A stretch of DNA of 64,000 nucleotides, from positions 4,612,001 through 4,676,000 of the forward strand of contig NZ_JASTLC010000001.1 of the NCBI RefSeq assembly GCF_030499575.1, written 5' to 3'. Position numbers and translations under genes: made by a program. Each line of letters starts with the position of its first letter. Position 1 is the stretch's first letter. The DNA comes from Streptomyces sp. DG2A-72. GTDB taxonomy: Bacteria > Actinomycetota > Actinomycetes > Streptomycetales > Streptomycetaceae. Below, in pieces: positions 9,819-17,959 of this stretch. The notes under the pieces are model-generated. The model was not told the origin of the DNA. It did no database searches and saw only the letters and a list, made by a program, of their open reading frames with translations.

Positions 9819-9878
9819 CCGACTCGGTTAGTCCCTACGCGGTCACCGTACCCGTAACCGGAAAGCCGCTACCCGCAG

Positions 9879-9913
9879 AACGGGCCGAGCACTCAAGGAG
9901 TGCCCGACCCGTT
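9879..9913 (-). terminator. Hairpin terminator downstream of the HbhA-like gene
   Basis: AACGGGCCGAGCACTC (9879-9894) pairs with GAGTGCCCGACCCGTT (9898-9913) with two mismatches and a very short loop, on the downstream side of the minus-strand gene ending at 9955. Confidence 0.6.
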
Positions 9914-9954
9914 ATCGCACGGCGGACGGAACGACCCGCCCGTCTCCGCCTGCC

Positions 9955-10620
9955 CTACTTGGCCGGCGGCGTCGTCTTCTTGGCCGTGGCCTTGCGGGCG
10001 GCCGGAGCCTTCTTCGCGGTGGTCTTCTTCGCCGGGGCGGGCTCGGCCTTGGCCTCGGCGGGCTTCGCCTCGGCCTTGGCCTGGCCGGCTTCCTTGACCT
10101 CGACCGGCTCGGCCTTGGGCTCGACCGCGACGGCGAGCTCCTCGATCCCCTCGGCGGTCTCGCCGCGCCAGGTCTTCACGGCCTGCTCGCCGCGCTCGGC
10201 GACCTTCTCGTAGGTCTCGCGGGCCTTGACGGCGTACTCGGCGGCGACGCCGACCGAGCGCAGCGCGATGTCCTGGGCGGTCTCGCCGAGCTTCTTCAGG
10301 TCGGCGTCGAGGGTGCTGCCGAGCTTCTTGATGTCGGCGTCCAGCGAGCCGACGAACTCGTTGACCTTGGTCTGGACGTTCTCCTGCGTCCCCTTGACCC
10401 GGGCGCCGACCTCCTTGGCGCGGGCGGTGGCCTGCTCCTGGACGGACTTCGGGTCGGTGTTGCGTACGGCGTCGATGCGGGCCGGCGCCTCGGCGCGCAG
10501 CTGCTCCACCAGGGAGGGCACCTTCTTGGCCTGCTGGAGGGCCAGGTCGGCGGTGCCGGCGGCGAAGTAGAGCGGGGTCGGGTCGCTGAGGGTCTTACGG
10601 AGGTCTTCGGTGATGGCCAT
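9955..10620 (-). CDS. Heparin-binding haemagglutinin-like (HbhA-type) protein
   Basis: A 221-residue protein. The N-terminal half is a long amphipathic helix or coiled coil (AAGTADLALQQAKKVPSLVEQ, then VQTKVNEFVGSLDADIKKLG). The last ~60 residues are Ala/Lys/Pro repeats (KAEAKPAEAKAEPAPAKKTT). This architecture matches mycobacterial HbhA and Streptomyces relatives linked to surface adhesion or nucleoid/lipid binding. It lies 76 bp downstream of the XRE gene on the same strand and may be co-transcribed with it. Confidence 0.88.
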   Translation of the reverse strand: MAITEDLRKTLSDPTPLYFAAGTADLALQQAKKVPSLVEQLRAEAPARIDAVRNTDPKSVQEQATARAKEVGARVKGTQENVQTKVNEFVGSLDADIKKLGSTLDADLKKLGETAQDIALRSVGVAAEYAVKARETYEKVAERGEQAVKTWRGETAEGIEELAVAVEPKAEPVEVKEAGQAKAEAKPAEAKAEPAPAKKTTAKKAPAARKATAKKTTPPAK

Positions 10621-10696
10621 GGTGATGGTCCTCCCGGGTCGCGTGCGCTTGAGGGTTTTGGGTCCCGCGGGTCAGTCGGCGTGGTGCTGGGTCACG

Positions 10697-11245
10697 TCAG
10701 CCTGCCGACTGCTGCGGGGCGGCGTCGCTGCCGCCGGCCTTGCGGGTGCCGCGTACGGCGGTGTCACTGTGTCGGGCGTCGTCCTGAGCGTCGTCATCCT
10801 GAGCGTCGTCCGCTATGCCCCGAGGGTCCGCGTCCATGTCCTGAGGGTCCGCGTCGGCCGCCCCGTCGCGGCTTTCCTCCACCGTGGCGCCGGTCTCGAA
10901 CCCGTTCTCCTTGCGGAAGGACTCGTAGACCTGGAGCAGCACCTGCTTCTGCCGCTCGTTCAGCGTGGGATCGGCGAGGATGACCGCACGGGTCTCCACC
11001 TCGTCCCGGTCCCGCTCGGCGTCGAGGATCCCGGCCCGCACGTACAGCGTCTCGGCGGAGATCCGCAGCGCCTTGGCGACCTGCTGCAGCACCTCCGCGC
11101 TCGGCTTGCGCAGCCCGCGCTCGATCTGGCTCAGATACGGATTGGACACCCCGGCGGCGTCGGCGAGCTGCCTGAGCGACAGCTGCGCATTGCGCCGCTG
11201 CTCGCGCAGGTACTCACCGAGATTGCCGACGTTGAGCGATGCCAT
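10697..11245 (-). CDS. XRE family helix-turn-helix regulator
   Basis: A 182-residue DNA-binding protein. The HTH_3 domain occupies residues about 8-65 (LREQRRNAQLSLRQLADAAG, then NPYLSQIERGLRKPS). An extended acidic C-terminus has Asp-rich repeats (DDAQDDDAQDDARH). ATG 11245 follows AAGGTGGGG; GTG 11263 is a weaker alternative. A perfect palindrome 28 bp upstream (11273-11298) is a likely autoregulatory operator. The HbhA-like gene follows in the same direction. Confidence 0.92.
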   Translation of the reverse strand: MASLNVGNLGEYLREQRRNAQLSLRQLADAAGVSNPYLSQIERGLRKPSAEVLQQVAKALRISAETLYVRAGILDAERDRDEVETRAVILADPTLNERQKQVLLQVYESFRKENGFETGATVEESRDGAADADPQDMDADPRGIADDAQDDDAQDDARHSDTAVRGTRKAGGSDAAPQQSAG

Positions 11246-11254
11246 GTCCCCACC

Positions 11255-11298
11255 TTGCAACACCTCCGCTAACTATTGCAAGCACCCGCTTGCAATAG
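11255..11298. promoter_or_regulatory. Palindromic operator upstream of the XRE regulator
   Basis: CTATTGCAAG (11273-11282) and CTTGCAATAG (11289-11298) are exact inverse complements around a 6-bp spacer. A third TTGCAA occurs at 11255-11260. The position suggests autoregulation by the adjacent XRE protein (inference). Confidence 0.65.
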
Positions 11299-11657
11299 TG
11301 CGCCACACCACGCCCGTTCGGCCCAACTAGGCGGCCTGACTGATGTCCGGTCTCTGCCGACCTGGCGAATGTCCGCTGTAGTTGGCGAGCTGCACGCCGG
11401 TCGTCTCGGCGAGCTTGGCGAAGTTGGCGAACGTCATACGCAATGGCGCAACAACGCAGAGGTGCACGCGGACGGCGTGTCCGTCGCGGACGCCATCAGC
11501 AACGAGTAGCCCGGCTCCATGCGGCCCGGGCTACCCGTTGAGTCGACTGGCTATCGAGATTGACAAGCCCAAACCGTCGGTCAGCGTGAGCACCCGGGCC
11601 TGAGGAGGCCGTGGTCCGCGAGTTGGACCGTTTCCGCCTCCCTTGCTTCCTATGGAT
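11299..11657. other. Non-coding island edge with repeat traces
   Basis: No convincing gene. It holds a 20-bp sequence (11323-11342) found again at 26057-26076, and a 64-bp block (11365-11428 region) imperfectly repeated at about 13209-13272. On the minus strand the block can encode FANFAKLAETT, matching FANFAKFTETS in the second copy, so it may be the relic of a duplicated gene end. Confidence 0.5.
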
Positions 11658-13031
11658 TCAGGGCAGCCAAGTGGAGGGTAGGACGACTGGCCCAGAAGCA
11701 GTGCCGACGGCAGCGAGCAGCCCAGAGGGCGCAGGACCCGTCGCGTTGGTGAAGGACACCTCACCGTCGCCGAAGAACCTTGCGCTACGAAAGGACACCT
11801 CGCCGTTGGAGAACCTCGTGTCGCTGAACGACACCTCACCGCCGGAGAACGTCGCGTCGATGAAGCCCACCCTGCCGCCGGAGAACGCCGCCCCGACGAA
11901 CGACACCGAGCCGCTGGAGAATTTCGCCTTACCGAACCACACCATGCCGCCGGAGAACACCGCACGACGGAACGACACCTCGCCGCCGGCGAACACCGCG
12001 CCGAGGAAGGCCACAGAGCCGCCGTCGAACGCCGCATCGCGGAACGACGTCGTGCCGCCGGAGAACCTCGCGTCACCGAACGACACCTCGCCACCGGAGA
12101 ACGTCGCGCGGTCGAAGGACATCGTGCCGCCGGTGGACACTGCGCCGTGGAATGACACCGTGCCTCCGGAGAACGCCGCGCGTCGGAACGACACCGCGCC
12201 GTCGGAGAACGCCGCGGCGAGGAAGGACACCCTGCCGCCGGAAAACCTGGTGTTACCGAACGACACCAAGCCACCGGAGAACGTCGCACGGTCGAACGAC
12301 ACCCTGCCGCCGGAGAATGTCGCGTCGTTAAAGGACACCCTGCCGCCGGAGAACCTTGCGCCCTCGAAATCCATGTTGCCGTCGATGGTGACGCCAGTGA
12401 GATCGAGGTCACAGCCTTGCCAGGAGCGGTGGGTTCCCTTAGGGCGTCGGTAGTGGTCGCCGATGAGGCGCAGGATTGTATGCCGGACCTTGCGGAGGGC
12501 CAGGTAGCGGTGGTGTTCTTCCTGGTGTGCGGGGTCGTCGCCCGGGTCTGGGGTGAAGGGGAGCTGGAGGTAGGCGCACAGAACATCGATGCATGTCTGG
12601 CGCAGATTGTCGTCGGGGGCGTCATCGGCGAGGCCGGCCAGGGCATGGACGCCACCGAGGCGGACGGCCGGAGAGTCCGAGCCGAGCTTGTCGACAGCCT
12701 GGGAGAAGCGCTCGGTGTGGAGCCGGGTGGCTTCGCGGTGAGCACCAGCCTCGTCGACGCGCTGACGGCGGTAAGCGACGACCAGGGCGACGAGCGCGCC
12801 GACCCCAGCAACCACTCCGAAGGAGAGCTTCACCAAATCGAAGAGCGTCTTCGCGTCGAGCTTCGCTGTGGTGTCGATCTCCTGGAAGTCCAGTAGGTAC
12901 ACAAAGCCGTAGAAGACGCCTCCGGAGACGAGGACCGCGGCCACGAAGGTGACGGACAAAGCCCGGCCGACCCTCCACAGTCGCAGCTCTCGATCATGCG
13001 CAGTTGAGCGCGGCCGCCGGTTCAGTGTCAT
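11658..13031 (-). CDS. Membrane-anchored solenoid-repeat (pentapeptide-repeat-like) protein
   Basis: A 457-residue protein. Two hydrophobic segments (residues about 25-50 and 70-93) precede a helical linker. Seventeen copies of a 12-residue unit then follow, with consensus A-x-F-S-G-G-x-V-S-F-x-x. Such proteins are often called pentapeptide-repeat proteins, but the unit here is 12, not 5, suggesting a hexad-based beta-solenoid. The function is unknown; a cytoplasmic scaffold tethered to the membrane is inferred. ATG 13031 is chosen; ATG 13058 is possible and neither has a clear ribosome site. Confidence 0.8.
   Translation of the reverse strand: MTLNRRPRSTAHDRELRLWRVGRALSVTFVAAVLVSGGVFYGFVYLLDFQEIDTTAKLDAKTLFDLVKLSFGVVAGVGALVALVVAYRRQRVDEAGAHREATRLHTERFSQAVDKLGSDSPAVRLGGVHALAGLADDAPDDNLRQTCIDVLCAYLQLPFTPDPGDDPAHQEEHHRYLALRKVRHTILRLIGDHYRRPKGTHRSWQGCDLDLTGVTIDGNMDFEGARFSGGRVSFNDATFSGGRVSFDRATFSGGLVSFGNTRFSGGRVSFLAAAFSDGAVSFRRAAFSGGTVSFHGAVSTGGTMSFDRATFSGGEVSFGDARFSGGTTSFRDAAFDGGSVAFLGAVFAGGEVSFRRAVFSGGMVWFGKAKFSSGSVSFVGAAFSGGRVGFIDATFSGGEVSFSDTRFSNGEVSFRSARFFGDGEVSFTNATGPAPSGLLAAVGTASGPVVLPSTWLP
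11745..12372 (-). repeat. 36-bp tandem coding repeats
   Basis: About 17 imperfect tandem units of 36 bp encode the 12-residue solenoid repeats of the overlapping protein. The DNA similarity between units could support recombinational length change. Confidence 0.75.
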
Positions 13032-13208
13032 GACGATGGAGACAAAGCTTCGAAACATGCGGTTGCAGAGGATACGAGGACGATTCCGCCCCCTGCTCGT
13101 CATGCGGCCGGGGCCTAAACACCCAGCCGGCGCCAGCGGGGGGGCAATCCGGGTGCAAATTACGTGATACCAAACTGCACTCTCTTCGCGGTTCTTACTC
13201 AACCCCCA

Positions 13209-13273
13209 ATGTCCGTTCGAGCTGGCGAGCCGTGCATCACTCGTCTCGGTGAACTTGGCGAAGTTGGCGAACG
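13209..13273. repeat. Second copy of a 64-bp imperfect repeat upstream of tnsA
   Basis: Compared with the copy starting near 11365, roughly 50 of 64 positions agree, ending in an identical run of 20 bases (CTTGGCGAAGTTGGCGAACG). It sits just ahead of tnsA, where the end of a Tn7-like element with transposase-binding repeats would be expected. That role is inferred. Confidence 0.5.
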
Positions 13274-13303
13274 GGTTGGTCGGGGGCTCGTCACCGTAGC
13301 TGT

Positions 13304-14060
13304 GTGGGTGCTGTTTTGCAGGTGGTGGCCGGAGGCGCACCGGCGCCGGGGGACGGGTTCGAGGTGGCGTACGTGGACCGCCTTGGGAGCGAGCACCACG
13401 TAGATCTGTACGACGCCGCCGAGGTGCGGTTCGAGGTCTGCCGTCCGGTGAGGTCGTTTCCGTCGTGGAAGGGGCAGCACAACTATCCGGGGCTGTGGTG
13501 GTCGTCGACGTTGGGCCAGCATGTCGGTTACGAGTCCTGGCTGGAGCGGGATCACGCGATGCTGCTGGACTTCGACCGCCGGGTCACGGGGTTCGCGTCG
13601 CAGCCGATGTGGCTGTTCTGGATGGCGGGCGGCCGTCGCCGGTCGCATGCTCCGGACTGGTTCGCGCGGCGGGCGGACGGCACCGGGCTGGTAGTGGACT
13701 GTCGTCCGCTGGACCGGATCAAGCCGCGGGACGCCGAGGCGTTCGCGGCGACCGAGCGGGCTTGCCGCGAGATCGGATGGGAGTTCCGCCTGGCCGGGGC
13801 TCCGGACCCCGGTGGAGCTGGCGAATGTCCGCTGGCTGGCGGGCTACCGGCACCCACGGCACCGGCTGGCCCCTGTAATCGACCGGCTGCTAAACGTCTT
13901 CGCCCGGGAGACGCCCCTGCGGGTCGGTATTGAACGGGTCGGCGATCCGATCGCGGTTCTGCCGGTGCTGTTCCATCTGCTGTGGTCGGGCTGCCTGGTG
14001 ACGGACCTGTCGGTGGTGCTGGGCGAGTACGCCCTGGTCCGGCGGACGGAGGCGACGTGA
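13304..14060 (+). pseudogene. tnsA: TnsA-like transposase endonuclease (frameshifted)
   Basis: The TnsA-type restriction-fold nuclease cuts the 5' ends of a Tn7-like element. GYESWLERDHAMLLDFD supplies the conserved Glu, and HAPDWFARRADGTGLVVDCRP the Asp plus V-x-D-x-R, with Arg where Tn7 TnsA has Lys. The frame breaks at a C run (13807-13810): four bases where three would join DP to VELANVRWLAGYRHPRH. Read through, the gene ends at 14060, its TGA overlapping the ATG of tnsB. Either pseudogene or sequencing error. Confidence 0.8.
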
Positions 14061-16106
14061 TGACGGCGGGGGTGTCCAGACCAGGAGTGATTCGGGTCGG
14101 TGACCGGGTGCTCTTCGAGGAGGGCGAGCACACGGTGGTCGGTATCGAGGGCGTCACGGTGCGCCTGCACGGCGCCGACGGCCGGGACCAGGCCCTGCTG
14201 CTGCCCTTCCTGCTGGCCTCGGACGGGTTCGCACTCGTCGGCCTGTCCGGTGACGAGACGGAGTTCGCGTCGGCGGGCGTGCTGGAGTCGCTGCCGCCGG
14301 AGGCGGTGGCCGAGGCCCGGTTCTGGGAACGGCATGTCTCGGAACTGGAGTGCGGACTGCCTGCGGACGCCGCACCGGGAACCCGTCCCCGGCCGGAATA
14401 CGACCCGGCCCACACGATCCTGGCCGAGCGGGAGCGGGCGAAGTCCGCTGAGATGGCCACGCTGGGGCGGCCGGTGGGTCGGCGCACCTTGCAGCGGATG
14501 CGGGCCCGCTACCGGGCCCAGGGGCTGCTGGGGCTGGTGGACCATAGGGCGATGCGGTCCTCGTCCCCGACCGGACGGGCCGACCAGCGAGTGATCGACG
14601 CGATCGTCCGCGCGATCGGTGAAGAGACCGACACCTCCACCGGCACCCGGTCGCGGCTGATGCGGCGGGTCGAGCAGCTCCTGGAGGCCGGGCACGGGGC
14701 CGGGGGCGGTGGCGATGCCGTCCAGGGCGGCCTTCTACCGCCTGGTCGAGCAGCTTTCCACAGGGCGGCACACCTTCAGCGCGGCCACCACCCGGCGGCA
14801 GAACGCCAACCGGCCCACAGGACCGTTCACCCCGACCACGGCCAGCCGGCCGGGCGAGCAGGTCCAGATCGACACCACCAAGCTCGACCTGATGGCCGTC
14901 CTCGACGACGGCACGGTCCGCAGGCCGGAGCTGACGATCGCGGTCGACATCGCAACGAGGACGATCTGCGCGGCGGTGCTGCGGCCGGAGAGCACGAAGG
15001 CGGTGGACGCCGCCCTGCTGCTGGCGAAGATGCTGGTGCCCGAAGTCATGCGCCCCACCTGGCCGCAGGCGCTCGCCGCGTCGGCGTCCCGGCTTCCGCA
15101 CGCCCGGCTGCTGGAGATCGACGCCCGGTTCGAGCACGCCGCCGCGAAACCGGTGATCATCCCAGAGACCATCGTCACCGACCACGGCGCCGTCTATCTC
15201 TCGCAGACGTTCACCGACGCCTGCCAGCGCCTGGGCATCTCCGTCCAGCTCGCCCATCCCGGCACCCCGACCGACAAGGGCGTCGTTGAGCGCACGTTCT
15301 CCTCGATCAACACCCTGTTCTGCCAGCACGTCGCCAGCTACACCGGACGGGACGTCAGTCGGCGCGGTGTCGACCCGGCCCGCAAAGCGGCCTTCAGCCT
15401 GCCCGAACTCGACGACCTGCTCCAGGAATGGGTCATCCACTGGCAGATGCGCCCGCACGACGGCCTGGTACGCCCCTTCCTGCCCGGCCGGTCCCTATCG
15501 CCCAACGACGCCTACGCGCTCCAGGTCGCCACCAGCGGCTATCTGCCGATGCCGCTGGGCCCGTCGGACTACATCGAGCTGCTGCCGGTGACCTAGCGGG
15601 TGATCAACGACTACGGCATCCGCATCGCCCACCGCACCTACGACGCACCGGAGTTGGCCGCCTACCGCAGGCAGTCCTCCGGTGTCGCGGTCCAGCGCGG
15701 CAAGTGGGAGGTCCACTACGACCCGCACGACCTCAGCCACGTGTTCGTACGCAATCACCGCGCGAGCGGCTGGATCACCGCCGACTGGACGCTGCTGCCG
15801 CTGGTCGCCCGTCCGTTCTCCGACGCGCTCTGGCGCCAGGCCCGGCGCCAGGTCGTCGAGCGCGGCCTGGACGGCGACGACCAGACCGCCGTCGCCAGGG
15901 CGTTGGACGCCCTGCTGCGACGCGCCGGACGCGCAGCGGGCGAACCGCCCGGCGACGTTCCGCCGCCCCGGACGGCCACCCCGCTGCGACCGGCTGCCGA
16001 ACCCAGTGAGGACGGCATCGACAGCGAGGAGAGCGCTACGACGGAGCTGGCCAAAGTGATCCCGTTCGGTGTCTTCGACCCCTTCAGCGAGGAGGACTAC
16101 CGGTGA
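14060..16106 (+). pseudogene. tnsB: TnsB-like DDE transposase (frameshift and nonsense)
   Basis: About 681 codons if repaired. The N-terminal DNA-binding region includes GRRTLQRMRARYRAQGLLGL. The integrase core carries D (QVQIDTTKLDLM), D (IVTDHGAVY) and E (TDKGVVERTFSSI). A Mu-type C-terminal beta domain follows. Two lesions are visible. At a G run (14702-14706) there is one extra base before MPSRAAFYRL. At 15594-15596 a TAG falls where TGG would give LPVTWRVINDYGIRI; the frame stays open past it to 16106. GTG 15600 could reinitiate. The stop overlaps the tnsC start (GTGA). Confidence 0.82.
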
Positions 16107-16657
16107 CCGATGGAGACCCGGCCGACCGCGAGTTCCCCCTGACCACGAAGGAGGGGTGGAGCCGCTTCGTCCAGCACGTCCCGGTCACCGCGCCCCAGCT
16201 GGACCGCCCCGCGCTGCTGGCCCTCAGCGACATCGAGCGGGAGCTCTACGACGAGGCCAGAGCCGAGCACCACACCCAGCTGTTCGTCGCGAAGACCCCA
16301 ACCATGATGGAAGTGATCCGCACCGGCCGGGAGCTGACCCTCCTCAACCGCCGCCAGGTCTCCGCCCGCCGCGGCCTGATCGTCTCCGGCGAGGCCGGCA
16401 CCGGCAAGACCACCGCGATCACCCAGCTCGGCAAGGCCCACGAACAGCACATCCGCCGCCAGCTACCCGCCGACTGCGGGCCCCGGCTGCCCGTCACCTA
16501 CGTGACCGTCCCCCCGGCCGCCACCCCGAAGATGCTCGCAATCGAGTTCGCCCGGTTCCTCGGCATCCCGCTGCTGAGTCGCATGAACCAGACCGAGATC
16601 ACCAACACGGTCTGCGAGGTCCTGGCCAAACTGCGCTGCGAACTGGTCCTGGTCGAC
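16103..16657 (+). pseudogene. tnsC: TnsC-like AAA ATPase, 5' part (interrupted)
   Basis: The first 185 codons of the regulator ATPase that activates TnsB and links it to target. Walker A is SGEAGTGKTTAI. The frame then reaches the Walker B strand ELVLVD and is broken by the inserted Tn554-like element, which adds FTDRR and a stop at 16675. The 3' part (22153-22617) follows in the same frame if the insert is removed, giving LVLVD-EIHLLN and a 339-residue protein. GTG 16103 overlaps the tnsB stop and follows GAGGAGG. Confidence 0.88.
16652..16657. repeat. GTCGAC hexamer at left junction of Tn554-like element
   Basis: The GTCGAC that encodes Val-Asp of the tnsC Walker B motif is present immediately outside each end of the inserted element (16652-16657 and 22147-22152). 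Only one copy is needed to restore tnsC, so the hexamer is either duplicated or used as the recombination core. Confidence 0.85.
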
Positions 16658-16753
16658 TTTACCGACCGCAGGTAGAGCCGCCCGTGATGTCCGTCTGGGC
16701 CTGTGACGTGGGTGTCATGGGCTCGTTTACCGACTGGGACCGGGACGTCGGTC

Positions 16754-17959
16754 ATGTTCCGGAGTCGGTACGGAGGACGAGTGGTACGGCACGTGGTGGT
16801 CGGGGACTTGAGGGTCCAGCAGATCGAGCGGAAGGACGGGCGGCGGTCATGGACGATCGTGTGGCCCGAGGGCACCGTTCATCCGGAGGCGGACCGGTTC
16901 CTGCGTGAGCACGAGGGCTCGGGGACGCAGAGGACATACGCGTACTTGCTGGTGGACCATCTGCGGTGGCTGGAGCGCGAATGCCTGGGCTTCGGAACTG
17001 TCCAACTGCGGGACCTTGAGCGGTACATGGGTCTCGTGGGCGCCGAGGTCCGCATGCCCCTCGGCGAACCGTGGCGGTTGGGCAAGCGCCCCTACGGGCG
17101 GTCCGCGCTGTCGACCGCCGCCGCCTGCTTGAAGGGCTTCTACCTGCACCAGGCGTCCCTCGGTATCAACAGCGAGCTCGGCAAGAAGCTCGACAAGTCC
17201 CGGCTGCCCTCGCGAGTGGACCGCCGTCGCTCGTTCCTCGGACACGTGAAGTCCTCGCTGCCCACGAACTCGCTCGCTCCGAAAGGCCCGCACCGCAGGC
17301 ACCCGAAGATGCTCCCCGACGGCGCCCGGGAGAAGCTGCTGGAGGTCGTGAACGCCGCCCGGGACCGGCTGGTGGTGACCTGGCTCGCCGACGGCGGGCT
17401 CCGGATCGGCGAGCTCTGCGGGCTGCACTTGGTCGACCTGCACCTGCGCGAGAACGCGGCATGCAACGAGTGCCGCACCCCGCACGTTCACGTCTGCCAC
17501 CGTCCCGGCAACCCGAACCGGGCCGAGGCGAAGACCAAGGAGCCCTGGAAGGTCGAGGGCGGGACGGTGACCGGCGGGCTGATCAAGCGGGTCAGCCCGG
17601 CGATGGTGCACACCTACTTCGAGTACGTCACCACGGAGTACCCACGCGGCGCCGGGCACGGCATGCTCCTGGTTCAGCTGCACGGCGCGGACATCGGGCA
17701 GCCGTGGGCGCCGGTCGGGGCCCGCCGGATGCTCGGCCGGGCCGGGAAACGCGCCGGACTGGGCGTCGTGAAGCCCCATGCCTTCCGGCACAGCTTTACC
17801 TCGGCGGTCCTCGATGCCGCGGACGGCAACACGCTGATCGCCCGGGACGCGGGCGGCTGGGCCTCAGCCGCGATGGTCGATGAGGTCTACGGGCACGTCG
17901 ATGTCCACGACCCCGTGTTCGATGCCGCGCTTCGTACCGTCTGGGGTGAGGACCGGTGA
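16754..17959 (+). CDS. tnpA: Tn554-like tyrosine recombinase TnpA
   Basis: A 401-residue site-specific recombinase. The N-terminal SAM-like core-binding region is about residues 50-150. The catalytic domain shows Arg in GGLRIGELCGLH, the H-x-x-R box HAFRHSFTSAVL and the nucleophile Tyr in MVDEVYGHVDVH. A Cys/His-rich insert (ACNECRTPHVHVCH) is typical of this subfamily. It acts with TnpB and TnpC to insert and excise the element. ATG 16754 is chosen; GTG 16703 is possible. Its TGA overlaps the tnpB GTG. Confidence 0.88.
   Translation: MFRSRYGGRVVRHVVVGDLRVQQIERKDGRRSWTIVWPEGTVHPEADRFLREHEGSGTQRTYAYLLVDHLRWLERECLGFGTVQLRDLERYMGLVGAEVRMPLGEPWRLGKRPYGRSALSTAAACLKGFYLHQASLGINSELGKKLDKSRLPSRVDRRRSFLGHVKSSLPTNSLAPKGPHRRHPKMLPDGAREKLLEVVNAARDRLVVTWLADGGLRIGELCGLHLVDLHLRENAACNECRTPHVHVCHRPGNPNRAEAKTKEPWKVEGGTVTGGLIKRVSPAMVHTYFEYVTTEYPRGAGHGMLLVQLHGADIGQPWAPVGARRMLGRAGKRAGLGVVKPHAFRHSFTSAVLDAADGNTLIARDAGGWASAAMVDEVYGHVDVHDPVFDAALRTVWGEDR

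Noticed and set aside
11745..12372. Regular 36-bp repeats resembling a CRISPR array
   Set aside because: The repeats are imperfect, contiguous without spacers and encode a continuous 12-residue protein repeat; no cas genes are present.
15600..16106. Separate small gene downstream of tnsB
   Set aside because: It is in the same frame as tnsB directly after the TAG and matches the expected C-terminal region, so it is the tail of tnsB, although reinitiation at GTG 15600 is possible.
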